NCBI RefSeq assembly: GCF_000243415.2
Contig: NZ_KI912270.1
Span: forward strand, 186,001 to 250,000
Length of the DNA stretch: 64,000 bases
Reading direction: 5' to 3'
Source: Mycolicibacterium tusciae JS617
GTDB lineage: Bacteria > Actinomycetota > Actinomycetes > Mycobacteriales > Mycobacteriaceae
Shown here: positions 1-7,659 of the stretch, one piece after another
Numbering within the stretch: the stretch's first letter is position 1
How the letters are laid out: every line of letters begins with the position of its first letter
Position numbers and translations under genes: made by a program
Notes under the pieces: generated by a model
Seen by the model: the letters and a program-made list of their open reading frames with translations, nothing else
The model's database searches: none
What the model was told of the DNA's origin: nothing

Positions 1-595
1 CGGCCAATAGTTGCTCGAGCGGTTGCGACGCCGGCTGCGCCGCCGGGTCGAATGTCCCGCGATGTCCGCCCGCCGAGGGGCCCTGTGCGGCCAGCACATC
101 GACGCCCGCGGTGACGGCCGCCTGCGCCTCCGCCAGCGTCGTCACGGTGCCGACGGTCACGATGCCTGCCTCGCGCAGCCTCCTGCATTCGTCCGCGCTC
201 GGCGCACCGAAGGTGAAGGACGCCACCTCTGGTCGCAGATCGAGCAACACGTCCAGCTTCGCGGCCCATGCGTCGTCATCGAACCGGGGCGGGGCGAGCG
301 CAGCACCGTAGCGCTCCGCCTCGGGGGCCAGCGCTGCGGCGTACGCCTCGATTGCGGCAGGCGTACCCGCACTGGGCTGTGGCGCAAACAGATTGGCGCC
401 GATGGGCCCGGTCGCGAGTTGGCGCGCCTTGGTCACTCGTTCGGCGAATACCTCGGCCGTCAGGTATCCCGCGGGGACGAACCCGAGGCCGCCGGCGTTC
501 GTTCCTGCGGCGGCCAGCTCAGGCGTCGACGGCCCACCGGCCATCGGCGCGACGATGATCGGGACCGTGAGGTCGCGGAGGTTGAACGCACTCAT
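1..595 (-). CDS. Nitronate monooxygenase (2-nitropropane dioxygenase family), 3' end outside window
   Basis: FMN-dependent oxidase of the NMO/NPD family, which oxidises alkyl nitronates. Read on the minus strand, the frame is open from ATG at 595 to the window edge, about 198 residues. The N-terminus reads MSAFNLRDLTVPIIVAPMAGG, the typical first beta-strand and loop of the NMO TIM barrel. Near the edge are GVDVLAAQGPSAGGH and then GTFDP, matching the family's flavin-phosphate and catalytic-histidine region (QGxEAGGH in relatives). A GTG lies directly before the ATG and is an alternative start. It sits 39 bp downstream of the broken acetyltransferase gene on the same strand, so the two were probably co-transcribed. 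The C-terminus is missing only because the window ends. Confidence 0.85.
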   Translation of the reverse strand, partial: MSAFNLRDLTVPIIVAPMAGGPSTPELAAAGTNAGGLGFVPAGYLTAEVFAERVTKARQLATGPIGANLFAPQPSAGTPAAIEAYAAALAPEAERYGAALAPPRFDDDAWAAKLDVLLDLRPEVASFTFGAPSADECRRLREAGIVTVGTVTTLAEAQAAVTAGVDVLAAQGPSAGGHRGTFDPAAQPASQPLEQLLA

Positions 596-634
596 CACTT
601 GACCGCCTTTGCGAACAGCAGGCAGTCCTGCGGC

Positions 635-902
635 TCAGAGCTGATATTCGGTAGCACTGTATAGCGCTTCAGGCGGCCTTCCAGCCAGGGTGAGCCCGCT
701 ACGTTTGAGCACCTGCGCCGAAGCCGCGTTGTCGGCGTAGCAGTGCGCCGAGACGTGGTATACGGCCGGGTCGCTGCGGGCGCTGTCGAGGACGAGCCGT
801 ACCGCCTCCGACATGTACCCCCGGCCCCACCACTGACGGCCAAGGTAATAGCCGAAGTCGACGATGTGGGGTTGTGGGCGCCGCCAGCCGGGCGGATTCA
901 TA
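635..902 (-). pseudogene. GNAT acetyltransferase, 3' fragment (RimJ/RimL type)
   Basis: C-terminal half of a GNAT N-acetyltransferase, cut off from its start by the IS30/IS110 insertion. It contains VDFGYYLGRQWWGRGYMSEA, the acetyl-CoA pyrophosphate-binding motif A (Q/R-x-x-G-x-G/A) of RimJ/RimL-type enzymes, then a typical NxASxxVLKRSG segment near the end. The matching N-terminal half lies at 3492-3742. Joining base 3492 to base 902 on the minus strand (251 + 268 nt) gives exactly 173 codons in one frame, so a functional gene of 172 residues existed before the insertion. The internal ATG at about 892 could start a short product, but that would lack the N-terminal half of the fold. Confidence 0.88.
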
Positions 903-938
903 CGGTCAGTGCAATATCTGTGATCAGAGGGGTTGCAC

Positions 939-1985
939 ATGCCGAGTGGTTATCCGCATTCGAGGTCGACGCGGCGGGAGTTGTTCGATCGGGTCTGCCT
1001 GGGTGAGCCGTTGGAGCGGGTGGCCAGGGACATGGGCGTGTCGACTACGGCGGCGAGTCTGTGGTGGCGTCAGGCTGGCGCAATGCCACTACTGCGCGGA
1101 CAGAACTCCGAGAGAACCCACGGCCTGATCACCTCCGGCGATCCCGACCGTCTCGGCGGCCGGGGGCATCGCCTCAGCCTGGATGAACGCATCGAGATCA
1201 TGCGCGGCCGCGACAACGGGCTCACCTACGAACGGATCGGCGAGAAGATCGGCCGGGACGCCAGCGTCGTCTGGCGAGAAGTGCACCGCAACAGCAACCC
1301 TGACGGGGATTACCACGCCGGGATGGCCCATGCCCGGGCTGCTCAGAAGGCCAAGCGTCCCAAGGGGTTCACCCTCGATGACCCGGTGCTGTGCGCCATG
1401 ATCGAAACGGCGATGGACGACGGGTGGAGTCCGAAGCTGATCTCCGAGCTGTTGGTCCGCGATCATCCCGATGACAAGCTGGCACGGGTGAGCCACGAAA
1501 CCATCTACAAATGCCTCTACGTCCAAACCCGTGGTCAACTCCGGGCTGACCTGCACAAGTGTCTATCGACCAAACGGGCGGCCCGTAAACCCCACCGGTC
1601 GGTCACCCGTGCCGGCGTCTATCCACCGGGATCGGTCTTCACCATCCGTGATCGCCCCGCCGAGGCCGCCGACCGGGCAGTGCCCGGGCACTGGGAGGGA
1701 GACTTGATCATGGGCGCCGGAAATGCCAGTGCCATAGGCACATTGGTGGAGCGCAGTACTCGGTTCACCATCCTGTTACACCTGCCCGCCGATCACACCG
1801 CCGAGTCGGTGGCCACCGCGATGATCGGGGCGATGAGCGAGCTGCCGGCGCACCTGCGGCGCACCATCACCTGGGACCGGGGCAGCGAGATGGCCAACTG
1901 GCGCACCATCGATCTGCAACTGCAGGCGCCGGTCTACTTCTGCGATCCTCACTCGCCCTGGCAACGGGGCACCAACGAGAACACC
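939..1985 (+). pseudogene. IS30-family transposase, 5' part
   Basis: DDE transposase of IS30. Start at ATG 939 is chosen because GAGGGG lies about 8 nt upstream (TTG at 933 is possible). The N-terminal part has a helix-turn-helix (LSLDERIEIMRGRDNGLTYERIGEKIGRD, written here in overlapping family terms). The catalytic core shows GHWEGDLIMG with the first Asp, TWDRGSEM with the second, and the Glu in GTNENT at the break point. After ACC at 1983-1985 the frame runs into IS110 sequence and stops at 2147, giving a chimeric tail. The correct C-terminus continues at 3302 with NRLLRFWFEKG. Counting the single C at the junction once, the intact gene would have been 404 codons. Confidence 0.88.
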
Positions 1986-2040
1986 TATTGGTGCACAGTG
2001 TTAGAACCGGACGGTTTCGACGGGAGCCGACCCGGTGAGC

Positions 2041-2190
2041 TGCTCGGTGACTCGGAAAACACGTGCCGTGAATGGCCTTCCGTTGATTTGTCCACAGCGG
2101 CTCGAGGCAAGAGCCCTGACCGGTGTGACCTGATAGAAGCCTGCTGAGCCTTCAACTCGCAATAGGTCTGTCCACCGGGCAGAGCCCCCG
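2041..2190 (+). ncRNA. Candidate IS110 bridge RNA with target- and donor-binding loops
   Basis: Noncoding left end of the IS110 element. IS110 recombinases use a structured bridge RNA from this position with two loops, each holding two guide segments. Here 2055-2062 (GAAAACAC) matches 7 of 8 bases of the left target GAGAACAC (1977-1984), and GTTG at 2082-2085 is complementary to CAAC at the right target (3301-3304). In a second loop ATAGAAGC at 2133-2140 is identical to the element's right end (3291-3298), and CAATA at 2160-2164 is complementary to its left end TATTG (1986-1990). The two loops have nearly equal spans (31 and 32 nt). A hairpin GGCTC/GAGCC (2099-2115) lies between them. RNA ends are approximate; expression is not shown. 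Confidence 0.68.
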
Positions 2191-2229
2191 CCATCGTCCC
2201 GTCACCCGGATGAGCGGAGGGACATTTCG

Positions 2230-3294
2230 ATGGTGACAGTAGGGATCGACCCACACAAGCACGTCCATGTTGCGGTGGCTGTCGATGCTCGCGGTAATCG
2301 CATAGGCAAGCCGCTGACCGTGAAAAACGATGGGCTGCTGATTACCGCGGTGCTCACCTGGATTCGCGCGATCACGGACGCCACCCCAGTGACCTGGGCC
2401 ATCGAAGACGGTCACGGCTTTGCCCGCCGGCTGGCCGATGGACTGCTGCTTGCGGGTCAAGAGGTGGTGTGGGTTCCTAGCCGGCTGACCGCCGCGCATC
2501 GTAAGTTGCACGCCGCCACGGGCTCCAAGTCAGATGCCATCGATGCCGTCGCGGCCGCACATGCCGCGATCGCGACACCGGATCTGACCCGCCATCGCAT
2601 CGACGAGCGGGTCCGCGAACTCCGCGTTCTCACCGACTACCGTGCTGACCTCGTCAAACGCCGCACCATGATGATCAACCAGCTCAAGGCGCAATCGCAT
2701 CTGTGGCTTGACCACACGCCCGGCGACCTGGCGCGGGCCAAGGTAGTAGCGGCGTTGACCGCGCGGCTCGAAGCCGCAGAGGTGGGCATCCACGTACGAC
2801 AGGTGATCGTCACGATGATCAGCGAGCTCGCCGAGGCCAACAACCGCATCCACGATCTCGACATCAGGATCAAAGAGCTCGTCACGCCCCTTACGCCGAA
2901 CCTGTTGGCAATAACCGGGATCAGCCACAACTCCGCAGCGGTGCTGCTCTCCGAAATCGGTGACATCGAACGGTTTTCGAGCTCAGCCAAACTAGCCCGC
3001 TACACCGGGTGCGCTCCGATTCCCGTCTATTCATCAGACAACGAACGTCACCGACTTCATCGAGGCGGCAACCGCCGTCTCAACAGCGTCCTTTACACGG
3101 CGGCGATCGTGCAGACACGCTTCAACCCGGCGGCTCAAAAACTCATCGCACGCCAAGAACCGACGAAGGGTGCCCGCGGCGCCAGACGCATCCTCAAGCG
3201 CCACCTCGTCGATGTGATCTACCGAGCGATGCACACCGACCAAGCCTCCTGGCAGCACCAAATCGCCAGATGCCAACCACTCGCATTGACATAG
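2230..3294 (+). CDS. IS110-family transposase (DEDD recombinase)
   Basis: 354 residues, normal for the family. The N-terminus MVTVGIDPHKHVHVAVAVD holds the first Asp of the RuvC-like DEDD domain, WAIEDGHGFARRLA the Glu, and GSKSDAIDAVAAA the later Asp pair. A coiled middle (about 150-225) leads to the C-terminal Transposase_20 domain with LLAITGISHNSAAVLLSEIGDI and the serine-bearing region around YTGCAPIPVYSS. The C-terminal Ser is thought to attack DNA in this family. The ATG follows GCGGAGGGACATTTCG, a good Shine-Dalgarno. The gene appears intact and lies directly after the candidate bridge RNA, so this inner element could still be active. Confidence 0.92.
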   Translation: MVTVGIDPHKHVHVAVAVDARGNRIGKPLTVKNDGLLITAVLTWIRAITDATPVTWAIEDGHGFARRLADGLLLAGQEVVWVPSRLTAAHRKLHAATGSKSDAIDAVAAAHAAIATPDLTRHRIDERVRELRVLTDYRADLVKRRTMMINQLKAQSHLWLDHTPGDLARAKVVAALTARLEAAEVGIHVRQVIVTMISELAEANNRIHDLDIRIKELVTPLTPNLLAITGISHNSAAVLLSEIGDIERFSSSAKLARYTGCAPIPVYSSDNERHRLHRGGNRRLNSVLYTAAIVQTRFNPAAQKLIARQEPTKGARGARRILKRHLVDVIYRAMHTDQASWQHQIARCQPLALT

Positions 3295-3300
3295 AAGCAT

Positions 3301-3466
3301 CAACCGGCTCCTGCGGTTCTGGTTCGAGAAGGGCGCCGACCTGAGCATGCACACCAAGGCCGACCTCAAACGGATCCAAGACAAACTCAACACCCGACCC
3401 CGACCTACCTTGGACCTCGACACGCCCGCCGACCGACTCGCCGCACTCATCGACCAAGCAGCCTGA
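3301..3466 (+). pseudogene. IS30-family transposase, 3' part
   Basis: Continuation of the IS30 transposase beyond the IS110 insert. In the frame starting at base 3302 it reads NRLLRFWFEKGADLS, then HTKADLKRIQDKLNTRPRP, ending LAALIDQAA with TGA at 3464-3466. This is the standard C-terminal tail of actinobacterial IS30 transposases. It has no start codon or ribosome binding site of its own, so it should not be expressed as a useful product. Its frame agrees with the 5' part once the single junction C is counted once. Confidence 0.88.
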
Positions 3467-3491
3467 CCAACAGCCGACGTTGCATTGACCG

Positions 3492-3742
3492 CTTGACAAC
3501 GCCCCGATGGCTCCTATCACTTCTCCACCTTCGCGCAAGTCGATCAACCGTGTGGTCTCCCCGCCGACGTTCAGCACCTCGGTGATGACGCGTTGGGTCT
3601 CGCCGACATTCCGATGTGGGCGCCACGACATATAGCGCGGCACTTCGGGGTCGGACGCAATCGCGAACAGCGGTTCTGCGTCGTCGAGGGTGGGTGCTCG
3701 CAGCGTTACCCGTGGACCCGTCAGGACATCGGCGTGCGTCAT
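3492..3742 (-). pseudogene. GNAT acetyltransferase, 5' fragment
   Basis: N-terminal half of the interrupted GNAT gene. From ATG 3742 it reads MTHADVLTGPRVTLRAPTLDDAEPL (split: MTHADVLTGPRV, then TLRAPTLDD), the standard RimJ/RimL opening, and runs to LREGGEVIGAIGALSS at the insertion point. ATG 3742 is preferred because AGGGGA lies just before it; an in-frame ATG at 3757 is possible. Downstream of base 3492 the frame enters the IS30 end and continues as unrelated sequence to 3194. The rest of the enzyme is at 635-902. Confidence 0.88.
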
Positions 3743-3796
3743 TCCCCTATGGTGCATCGTTGCCGCCCCGGCGTTGACGGTGGTTCACTGGATCTG

Positions 3797-4189
3797 ATGG
3801 CAATCACGTTCAACCACACCATCGTCGCCGCGAAAAATCGCGAAGAATCGGCGCGGTTCTTCACTGAGCTCTTCGGCCTTCCTGCCCCCAAGGAATTCGG
3901 GCCCTTCCTGGCCGTCGAACTCAATCACGGCGCCAGCCTCGACTACGCCCAGATAGGCACCGACGAGGACATCCGCCCGCAGCACTACGCATTCCTCGTC
4001 TCCGAGGACGAGTTCGACGCCATCTACGGGCGCATCCGCGAGCGCGGTCTGCAGCATTGGACCGACCCGCGGGGCAGCCGGCCCGGGGAGATCAACCACA
4101 ACGACGGAGGCCGCGGGGTGTACTTCCAAGATCCCGGCGGCCACTATCTGGAGATCATCACCCGGCCCTACGGATCCGGCGCGGACTGA
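3797..4189 (+). CDS. VOC (glyoxalase/bleomycin-resistance fold) family protein
   Basis: 130-residue single-domain vicinal-oxygen-chelate protein. The start ATG 3797 gives MAITFNHTIVAAKNREESARFF, with an early metal-site His (H7) and the ARFFTELFGLP helix typical of the family. A second half has QHYAFLVSEDEFDAIYGRIRERG (in parts), and the end has GRGVYFQDPGGHYLEIITRPYG, where the GHYLEI glutamate is the usual metal ligand. The substrate cannot be told from sequence; members act in detoxification, dioxygenation or antibiotic binding. Longer upstream reading to 3593 overlaps the GNAT 5' region and is not expected to be coding. Its 3' end overlaps the convergent next gene by 32 bp. Confidence 0.88.
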   Translation: MAITFNHTIVAAKNREESARFFTELFGLPAPKEFGPFLAVELNHGASLDYAQIGTDEDIRPQHYAFLVSEDEFDAIYGRIRERGLQHWTDPRGSRPGEINHNDGGRGVYFQDPGGHYLEIITRPYGSGAD

Positions 4190-4817
4190 CCCGCGACGCG
4201 AGCAGTTCGACACCGTCGCCGCGCAGTACGGGCAGCATTCGCGGCCGGTTGCCCAGAACGGATACCAGGTCGGCGGCGCGGCCCTCGACAAGCGGCCCCT
4301 GCGCACCGTGCGCCCACTCGACGTCGATGGCGTGCAGTCGCAGTCCCCGGCTGTTTGCGAACGCGGGCACGAACGGATTGGGCAGTGCCACTTGGGTGTT
4401 GAGCACCGCCATCAGGGCCTCGCCGGGAATCTGCGGTGCACGGTCGAGTGCGAACAGGATGTCGAGTTCATGGGTGATGTGATCGCCCAGCAGCAGCCGC
4501 GACGGGAAGATGCGGCCGAGCCCACGGGGCCGATGCACCAGCTGCCCGAACTCGTCGAGCAATTCGGCGGGGCTACGGACGTCCGCGAGCGCGCAGGCCA
4601 TCGCGGTGTTGGCGCGGTCGAATGAGCCGCCGTGGCGCAGTATCTCGCGCATCGTCAGACCGACGCCCGAGCGGTAGCCGATGACGAGGTGTGCCAGCAC
4701 CTGGTGGTTGGACCACTCGTCGCAGAGGCTCGGGTGCGCCCACTCGTCTTGGCCGAGTCCGGCGGCCAAGGAACGGAAGCGCTCGTCGTTGCCGCGCAGC
4801 ATTTCACGCACCGACAT
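4158..4817 (-). CDS. DinB/mycothiol-dependent maleylpyruvate isomerase-type protein
   Basis: 219 residues from ATG 4817 (MSVREMLRGNDERFRSLAAGL). The pattern HPSLCDEWSNHQVLAHLVIGY (in two parts: HPSLCDEWSN, HQVLAHLV) matches the metal-binding first part of the MDMPI/DinB four-helix fold, where early His and a later HxxxH (here GDHITHELDI) hold a divalent metal. In actinobacteria such proteins are often mycothiol-dependent S-transferases or isomerases. The start lies inside the end of the upstream hydrolase gene (14-bp overlap), indicating translational coupling. The more upstream in-frame ATG at 4853 would overlap that gene further and lacks family support. Confidence 0.82.
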   Translation of the reverse strand: MSVREMLRGNDERFRSLAAGLGQDEWAHPSLCDEWSNHQVLAHLVIGYRSGVGLTMREILRHGGSFDRANTAMACALADVRSPAELLDEFGQLVHRPRGLGRIFPSRLLLGDHITHELDILFALDRAPQIPGEALMAVLNTQVALPNPFVPAFANSRGLRLHAIDVEWAHGAQGPLVEGRAADLVSVLGNRPRMLPVLRGDGVELLASRVSPRRIRRAG

Positions 4818-5706
4818 TGAGGTGCTCCTGCAGGAAGGCGGTCTGGTCGGCAAGGACCTGGCTGACCAGCGGCGGATGGTAGATCGCGAAATGGTCCGAG
4901 TCGTAGTGCCTGGCGACGCCGCGAGGTGCCCGACGAGCCGCCAATTCGGCGTACCCGGGATCCATCAGGTTCTCGCGATCACACACGCACACCAGCAGAG
5001 GCGCCGTGACGTCGCGGGCGTGACGGAGCGCCGATGTGGTCACCATGGCCAACGCATTCGCGGCAGCGATCCGGTTGTCGAACCGTGCACCAGGCGGCAC
5101 AGTCGAGTTCCAGCCCTCCTCGGCACCCTCGACCGTGACCATCGCGAACCCTCCCGGCGGTCCCACGATCGGTACGTAGCGGCGCCCGCGCCGCATCGCG
5201 ACGCGCAGGAGGTCTTCGGTGATCGCCGGCGCCAGACGTAGCGCCGCGAACAGTCCGAGTCGGCGCGCTGCGCCTGGCCCGTGCACAATCGGGCACTGCA
5301 CGACCGCAACGGCGACATCGTCGCGCTCGGCCGCGACCCGGATGACGTTCATTGCACCGAGGCTGGTGCCCCACAGCCCGATTCGCGCGGCGTCGATATC
5401 GGCGCGGACGCCAAGGTGCGCGATGGCCGCCGCAACGTCCTGACATTGGTTTCGCGTCGAGATACGTTGCCGTGGTTGACCATCGGACGCACCGGTGTGT
5501 CGGTAATCGAATGCCAGGGTGGCGATGCCGGCCGCGGCGAAGTGCTGTTCGTACTGAGCCAGCATCATGTCGTGCGTCGCACCCAGGCCGTGGACGAGTA
5601 CGACGGCCGGATGTGGTCCGGCACCGGCAGGCAGCGTCAACCACGCCGCGCAACGCGTCCCGCGCGAATCGAAGTCCAGCCGTTCGGTCGGAATCGTCAC
5701 TGTCAT
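4804..5706 (-). CDS. Alpha/beta hydrolase (dienelactone hydrolase-like)
   Basis: 300 residues. HGLGATHD (about 39-46) is the oxyanion-hole motif, WGTSLGAMN (about 113-121) is the nucleophile elbow with Ser in GxSxG, and SDHFAIYHPP near the C-terminus holds the catalytic His. An acidic residue before it (DREN or nearby) would complete the triad. The substrate is unknown. It is the first gene of a two-gene operon with the DinB-like protein and is divergent from a TetR regulator. The 5723-5764 inverted repeats sit right in front of its start, so the operon is very probably repressed by that TetR protein. Confidence 0.87.
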   Translation of the reverse strand: MTVTIPTERLDFDSRGTRCAAWLTLPAGAGPHPAVVLVHGLGATHDMMLAQYEQHFAAAGIATLAFDYRHTGASDGQPRQRISTRNQCQDVAAAIAHLGVRADIDAARIGLWGTSLGAMNVIRVAAERDDVAVAVVQCPIVHGPGAARRLGLFAALRLAPAITEDLLRVAMRRGRRYVPIVGPPGGFAMVTVEGAEEGWNSTVPPGARFDNRIAAANALAMVTTSALRHARDVTAPLLVCVCDRENLMDPGYAELAARRAPRGVARHYDSDHFAIYHPPLVSQVLADQTAFLQEHLNVGA

Positions 5707-5722
5707 TGTCCACTCCTCATAG

Positions 5723-5764
5723 GTACGTTGTACGTATGGTTAGATTGCTTCACGTACGACGTAC
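5723..5764. promoter_or_regulatory. Probable TetR operator between divergent hydrolase and tetR genes
   Basis: Two copies of a 13-bp sequence face each other: GTACGTTGTACGT at 5723-5735 and, on the other strand, GTACGTCGTACGT (5752-5764), matching at 12 of 13 bases. Each copy is itself nearly palindromic (GTACG..GTACG type). They lie in the 76-bp gap between divergent start codons at 5706 and 5783, the classic site for a TetR autoregulator that also controls its neighbour. Confidence 0.75.
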
Positions 5765-5782
5765 TTGTCAAGGGGTTCAGAA

Positions 5783-6424
5783 ATGCGCGCACGGTTCACC
5801 ACCGACGAGATCGCCGCCGCGGCGTTGAGCATTGTCGACGACGCCGGCGTGAGCGCGTTGAGCATGCGCGCACTCGCGGCTGCGCTGGGCACCGGACCGA
5901 TGACGGTCTACAACTACGTGCCCGATAAGGAAGGGCTGGAGGAACTGGTCGTCGCCGCGGTGGTCGCCGAGGTGCGAGTGCCCGAGCCGACCGCGAACTG
6001 GATCGACGATGTCTACGCGGTGGCCGAGGCGATGTGGTTGGGCATCAGGGCCCATCCTGCCGCCATCCCCCTGGTGCTGACGCGCCGCACGTCGTCGGCG
6101 ACCGGTTTCGCGGTGGTCGACGCGCTCATTGCCGCACTTGGCCGTGGTGGCCTCTCGGACGCCGACCACCTCTCGGCCTTCCACGCCGTCTTTGCCCTCA
6201 TTGTCGGCGCGGCCCAGGCCGAACTCGCCGGGCCGTTCACGCGTGGCCGTGATGCCGGCGACGCCGCCGCGCGCATCGGATCGACCGCGGGCGCGGCGCA
6301 TCCCCACGTGGAAGCGCTCTCGCATGTCGCCGAGAAGGTGTCGGTGGAAGAGGACTTCGCGCAGGGCCTGCGCATGCTCCTCGAAGGGATCGCCGCGCGC
6401 GGCACGAAGCGGCGCCGGCGCTAA
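5783..6424 (+). CDS. TetR-family transcriptional regulator
   Basis: 213 residues from ATG 5783, preceded by AAGGGG. The N-terminal DNA-binding domain reads FTTDEIAAAALSIVDDAGV, then SMRALAAALGTGPMTVYNYV, the standard TetR helix-turn-helix with the TVYNYV recognition-helix end. The C-terminal part (about 70-210) resembles the TetR_C group found in tetracycline-type and actinobacterial regulators and would bind an unknown ligand. A basic tail (GTKRRRR) ends the protein. It is divergent from the hydrolase/DinB operon and shares the operator region at 5723-5764. Confidence 0.92.
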   Translation: MRARFTTDEIAAAALSIVDDAGVSALSMRALAAALGTGPMTVYNYVPDKEGLEELVVAAVVAEVRVPEPTANWIDDVYAVAEAMWLGIRAHPAAIPLVLTRRTSSATGFAVVDALIAALGRGGLSDADHLSAFHAVFALIVGAAQAELAGPFTRGRDAGDAAARIGSTAGAAHPHVEALSHVAEKVSVEEDFAQGLRMLLEGIAARGTKRRRR

Positions 6425-6433
6425 CGCAGGGCG

Positions 6434-6910
6434 CTAGCCCAGCGAGTGGCCGCGGGTCTCCTCCTGCGCGCGATAGTCGTCGGCCAGCTTGCCGACATGC
6501 TCGGGCAAGGTGCCTGCGGCGACCTCGGCGAGACTGGTCTGTTCGAGCACCGATCGCATACTGGCCCGCAACGCCCGCCACACGTCGGTCAGCGCCGCGG
6601 TCGGACCGGAGTACGGAAGGTCGCCGAGTCCGATGTCGCGCACGCTGGCCAGCGGGCCGTCGATGCATCTGAGCACGTCGGCAAGGCTGATGTCGGCGGC
6701 CGGCCTCGCCAGCGTGTATCCGCCGTCGCGGCCGCGGTGGCTGCGAACGAGGCGGTCGGTGCGCAGGTCGGAGAGGATGTCGACGAGGAACTGCGCGGGG
6801 ATGCCCTGCGCCTTGGCCAGGTCGTCGGTCTTGACCACCGCGCCGTCATCGGTGGTGGCGAGCTGAATCATCGCGCGGACGGCATATTCAGCTTTTGCCG
6901 ACATCCGCAT
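6434..6910 (-). CDS. Rrf2-family transcriptional regulator of the sulfur operon
   Basis: 158 residues from ATG 6910 ([18 protein letters not shown]); ATG 6904 is also possible, and TTG 6922 would overlap the cysQ stop as TTGA. The N-terminal winged helix ([41 protein letters not shown]) is typical of Rrf2. The region after it ([11 protein letters not shown] to LTDVWRAL) has only one Cys and not the three Fe-S cysteines of IscR, so it is more like CymR, the cysteine-metabolism regulator. It is the last gene of cysD-cysNC-cysQ-rrf2; an Rrf2 gene follows cysN in M. tuberculosis too (recalled as Rv1287). This suggests feedback control of sulfate assimilation. Confidence 0.85.
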   Translation of the reverse strand: MRMSAKAEYAVRAMIQLATTDDGAVVKTDDLAKAQGIPAQFLVDILSDLRTDRLVRSHRGRDGGYTLARPAADISLADVLRCIDGPLASVRDIGLGDLPYSGPTAALTDVWRALRASMRSVLEQTSLAEVAAGTLPEHVGKLADDYRAQEETRGHSLG

Positions 6911-6918
6911 GAGCCCAG

Positions 6919-7659
6919 TCAATCACGTGTGACCGTGAGCACCGCTTCTGCGAGCTCCGGTCGGCACACGACCACGTCGGGTAACCGTGGATCGCGTCTG
7001 TTGTAGGTGAGCGGTGAGCCGTCGATTCGCGACGTGTGCAGTCCGGCTGCCCGGGCCACCGCGACGGGCGCCGCCGAGTCCCATTCGTATTGACCGCCGG
7101 CGTGCACGTAGACGTCAGAGAGCCCTTGCACCACGGAGGCGACCTTGGCCCCCGCCGAGCCCATTTCGACCAGTACGCCACCCAACGCGTCACGCACCGC
7201 CAGCGCGACAGCGGGCGGCCGGGTACGCGAAACCACTACCCGCGGCTGCTCGGGAGCCGGCGGCGGTGCGCTGACCGTGGGCGTCGCGAGCGTGATGCCC
7301 TGTGCTGGAAGGGCGACCGCGCCTGCGACCAGTTCACCCGACTGCCAAAGTGCCACGTGTACCGCCCAATCGTCGCGGCCCAACTCGGAGAACTCCCGCG
7401 TGCCGTCGAGCGGGTCGATGATCCACACCCGGTCCGCGGACAGCCGGATCGGGTCGTCCGCACCTTCTTCTGAGAGCACCGCATCGCCGGGACGCTCGGC
7501 GGCCAGCGCGGCCATCAGGAAATCGTGGGACCGCTTGTCCCCCGCAGCTTTCCGCTCATCCTGACTGGCCTGCGCGAGCTCGTCGCGGACTTCGAGCAAA
7601 AGCTTGCCCGCGTCCGTCGCCAACCGCGCAGCGACGTCATGATCGCTGTGATCGCTCAC
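6919..7659 (-). CDS. cysQ: 3'(2'),5'-bisphosphate nucleotidase CysQ
   Basis: 246 residues of the inositol-monophosphatase superfamily. It dephosphorylates PAP/PAPS to AMP/APS in the cytoplasm and so tunes sulfate assimilation. The metal-binding signatures are present: LSEEG (62-66), [12 protein letters not shown] (79-90) and EWDSAAP (192-198). The N-terminal text [10 protein letters not shown] and [10 protein letters not shown] resemble the mycobacterial CysQ I recall as Rv2131c. The start ATG overlaps the end of cysNC by 4 nt (ATGA), so it is translationally coupled. In M. tuberculosis cysQ is at another locus, so its place here inside the cys operon is a difference. Confidence 0.9.
   Translation of the reverse strand: MSDHSDHDVAARLATDAGKLLLEVRDELAQASQDERKAAGDKRSHDFLMAALAAERPGDAVLSEEGADDPIRLSADRVWIIDPLDGTREFSELGRDDWAVHVALWQSGELVAGAVALPAQGITLATPTVSAPPPAPEQPRVVVSRTRPPAVALAVRDALGGVLVEMGSAGAKVASVVQGLSDVYVHAGGQYEWDSAAPVAVARAAGLHTSRIDGSPLTYNRRDPRLPDVVVCRPELAEAVLTVTRD

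Larger units (their letters stand above)
1986..3300 (+). mobile_element. IS110-family insertion sequence nested in the IS30 transposase gene
   Basis: About 1315 bp between the halves of the conserved IS30 coding motif NENT-NRLLRFW. Left junction is AACACC/TATTGG at 1985/1986; right junction is AGCAT/CAACCGG at 3300/3301. The uninterrupted target would have been AACACCAACCGG, with one C shared. There are no terminal inverted repeats, and at most a one-base ambiguity rather than a longer target duplication, as expected for IS110 recombination. The order is a long noncoding left end (about 244 nt) followed by the DEDD transposase gene, the layout of the IS110 group (as opposed to IS1111, where the noncoding part is mainly 3'). 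Confidence 0.85.
903..3491. mobile_element. IS30-family insertion sequence, itself interrupted by an IS110-family element
   Basis: The ends are defined by a short inverted repeat: CGGTCAGTGCAA at 903-914 and its complement TTGCATTGACCG at 3480-3491, with one mismatch. The element carries one IS30 transposase gene on the plus strand, in two pieces (939-1985 and 3301-3466) because an IS110-family element lies between. Without that 1315-bp insert the IS30 would be about 1.27 kb, normal for the family. I see no target-site duplication. The GNAT frame is restored by removing exactly these bases, which supports the boundaries. The element is probably dead in cis because its transposase is split. 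Confidence 0.82.

Noticed and set aside
60..100. Apparent frameshift in the nitronate monooxygenase near its QGPxAGG motif
   Set aside because: Careful reading of the complement shows CAG GGC CCC TCG GCG GGC GGA CAT in one frame. There is no shift.
933..2147. A single 404-residue transposase reading through 1986-2147
   Set aside because: The last 54 codons are noncoding IS110 left-end sequence. The true C-terminus lies at 3301-3466, so the long frame is a chimera. Its total of 404 codons resembling the rebuilt gene is a coincidence.
4979..5713. Long arginine-rich frames opposite to or shifted from real genes (for example 4979-5713 minus, 18475-19386 minus)
   Set aside because: They are shadow frames typical of high-GC DNA, with compositions and no domains, and they overlap well-supported genes.
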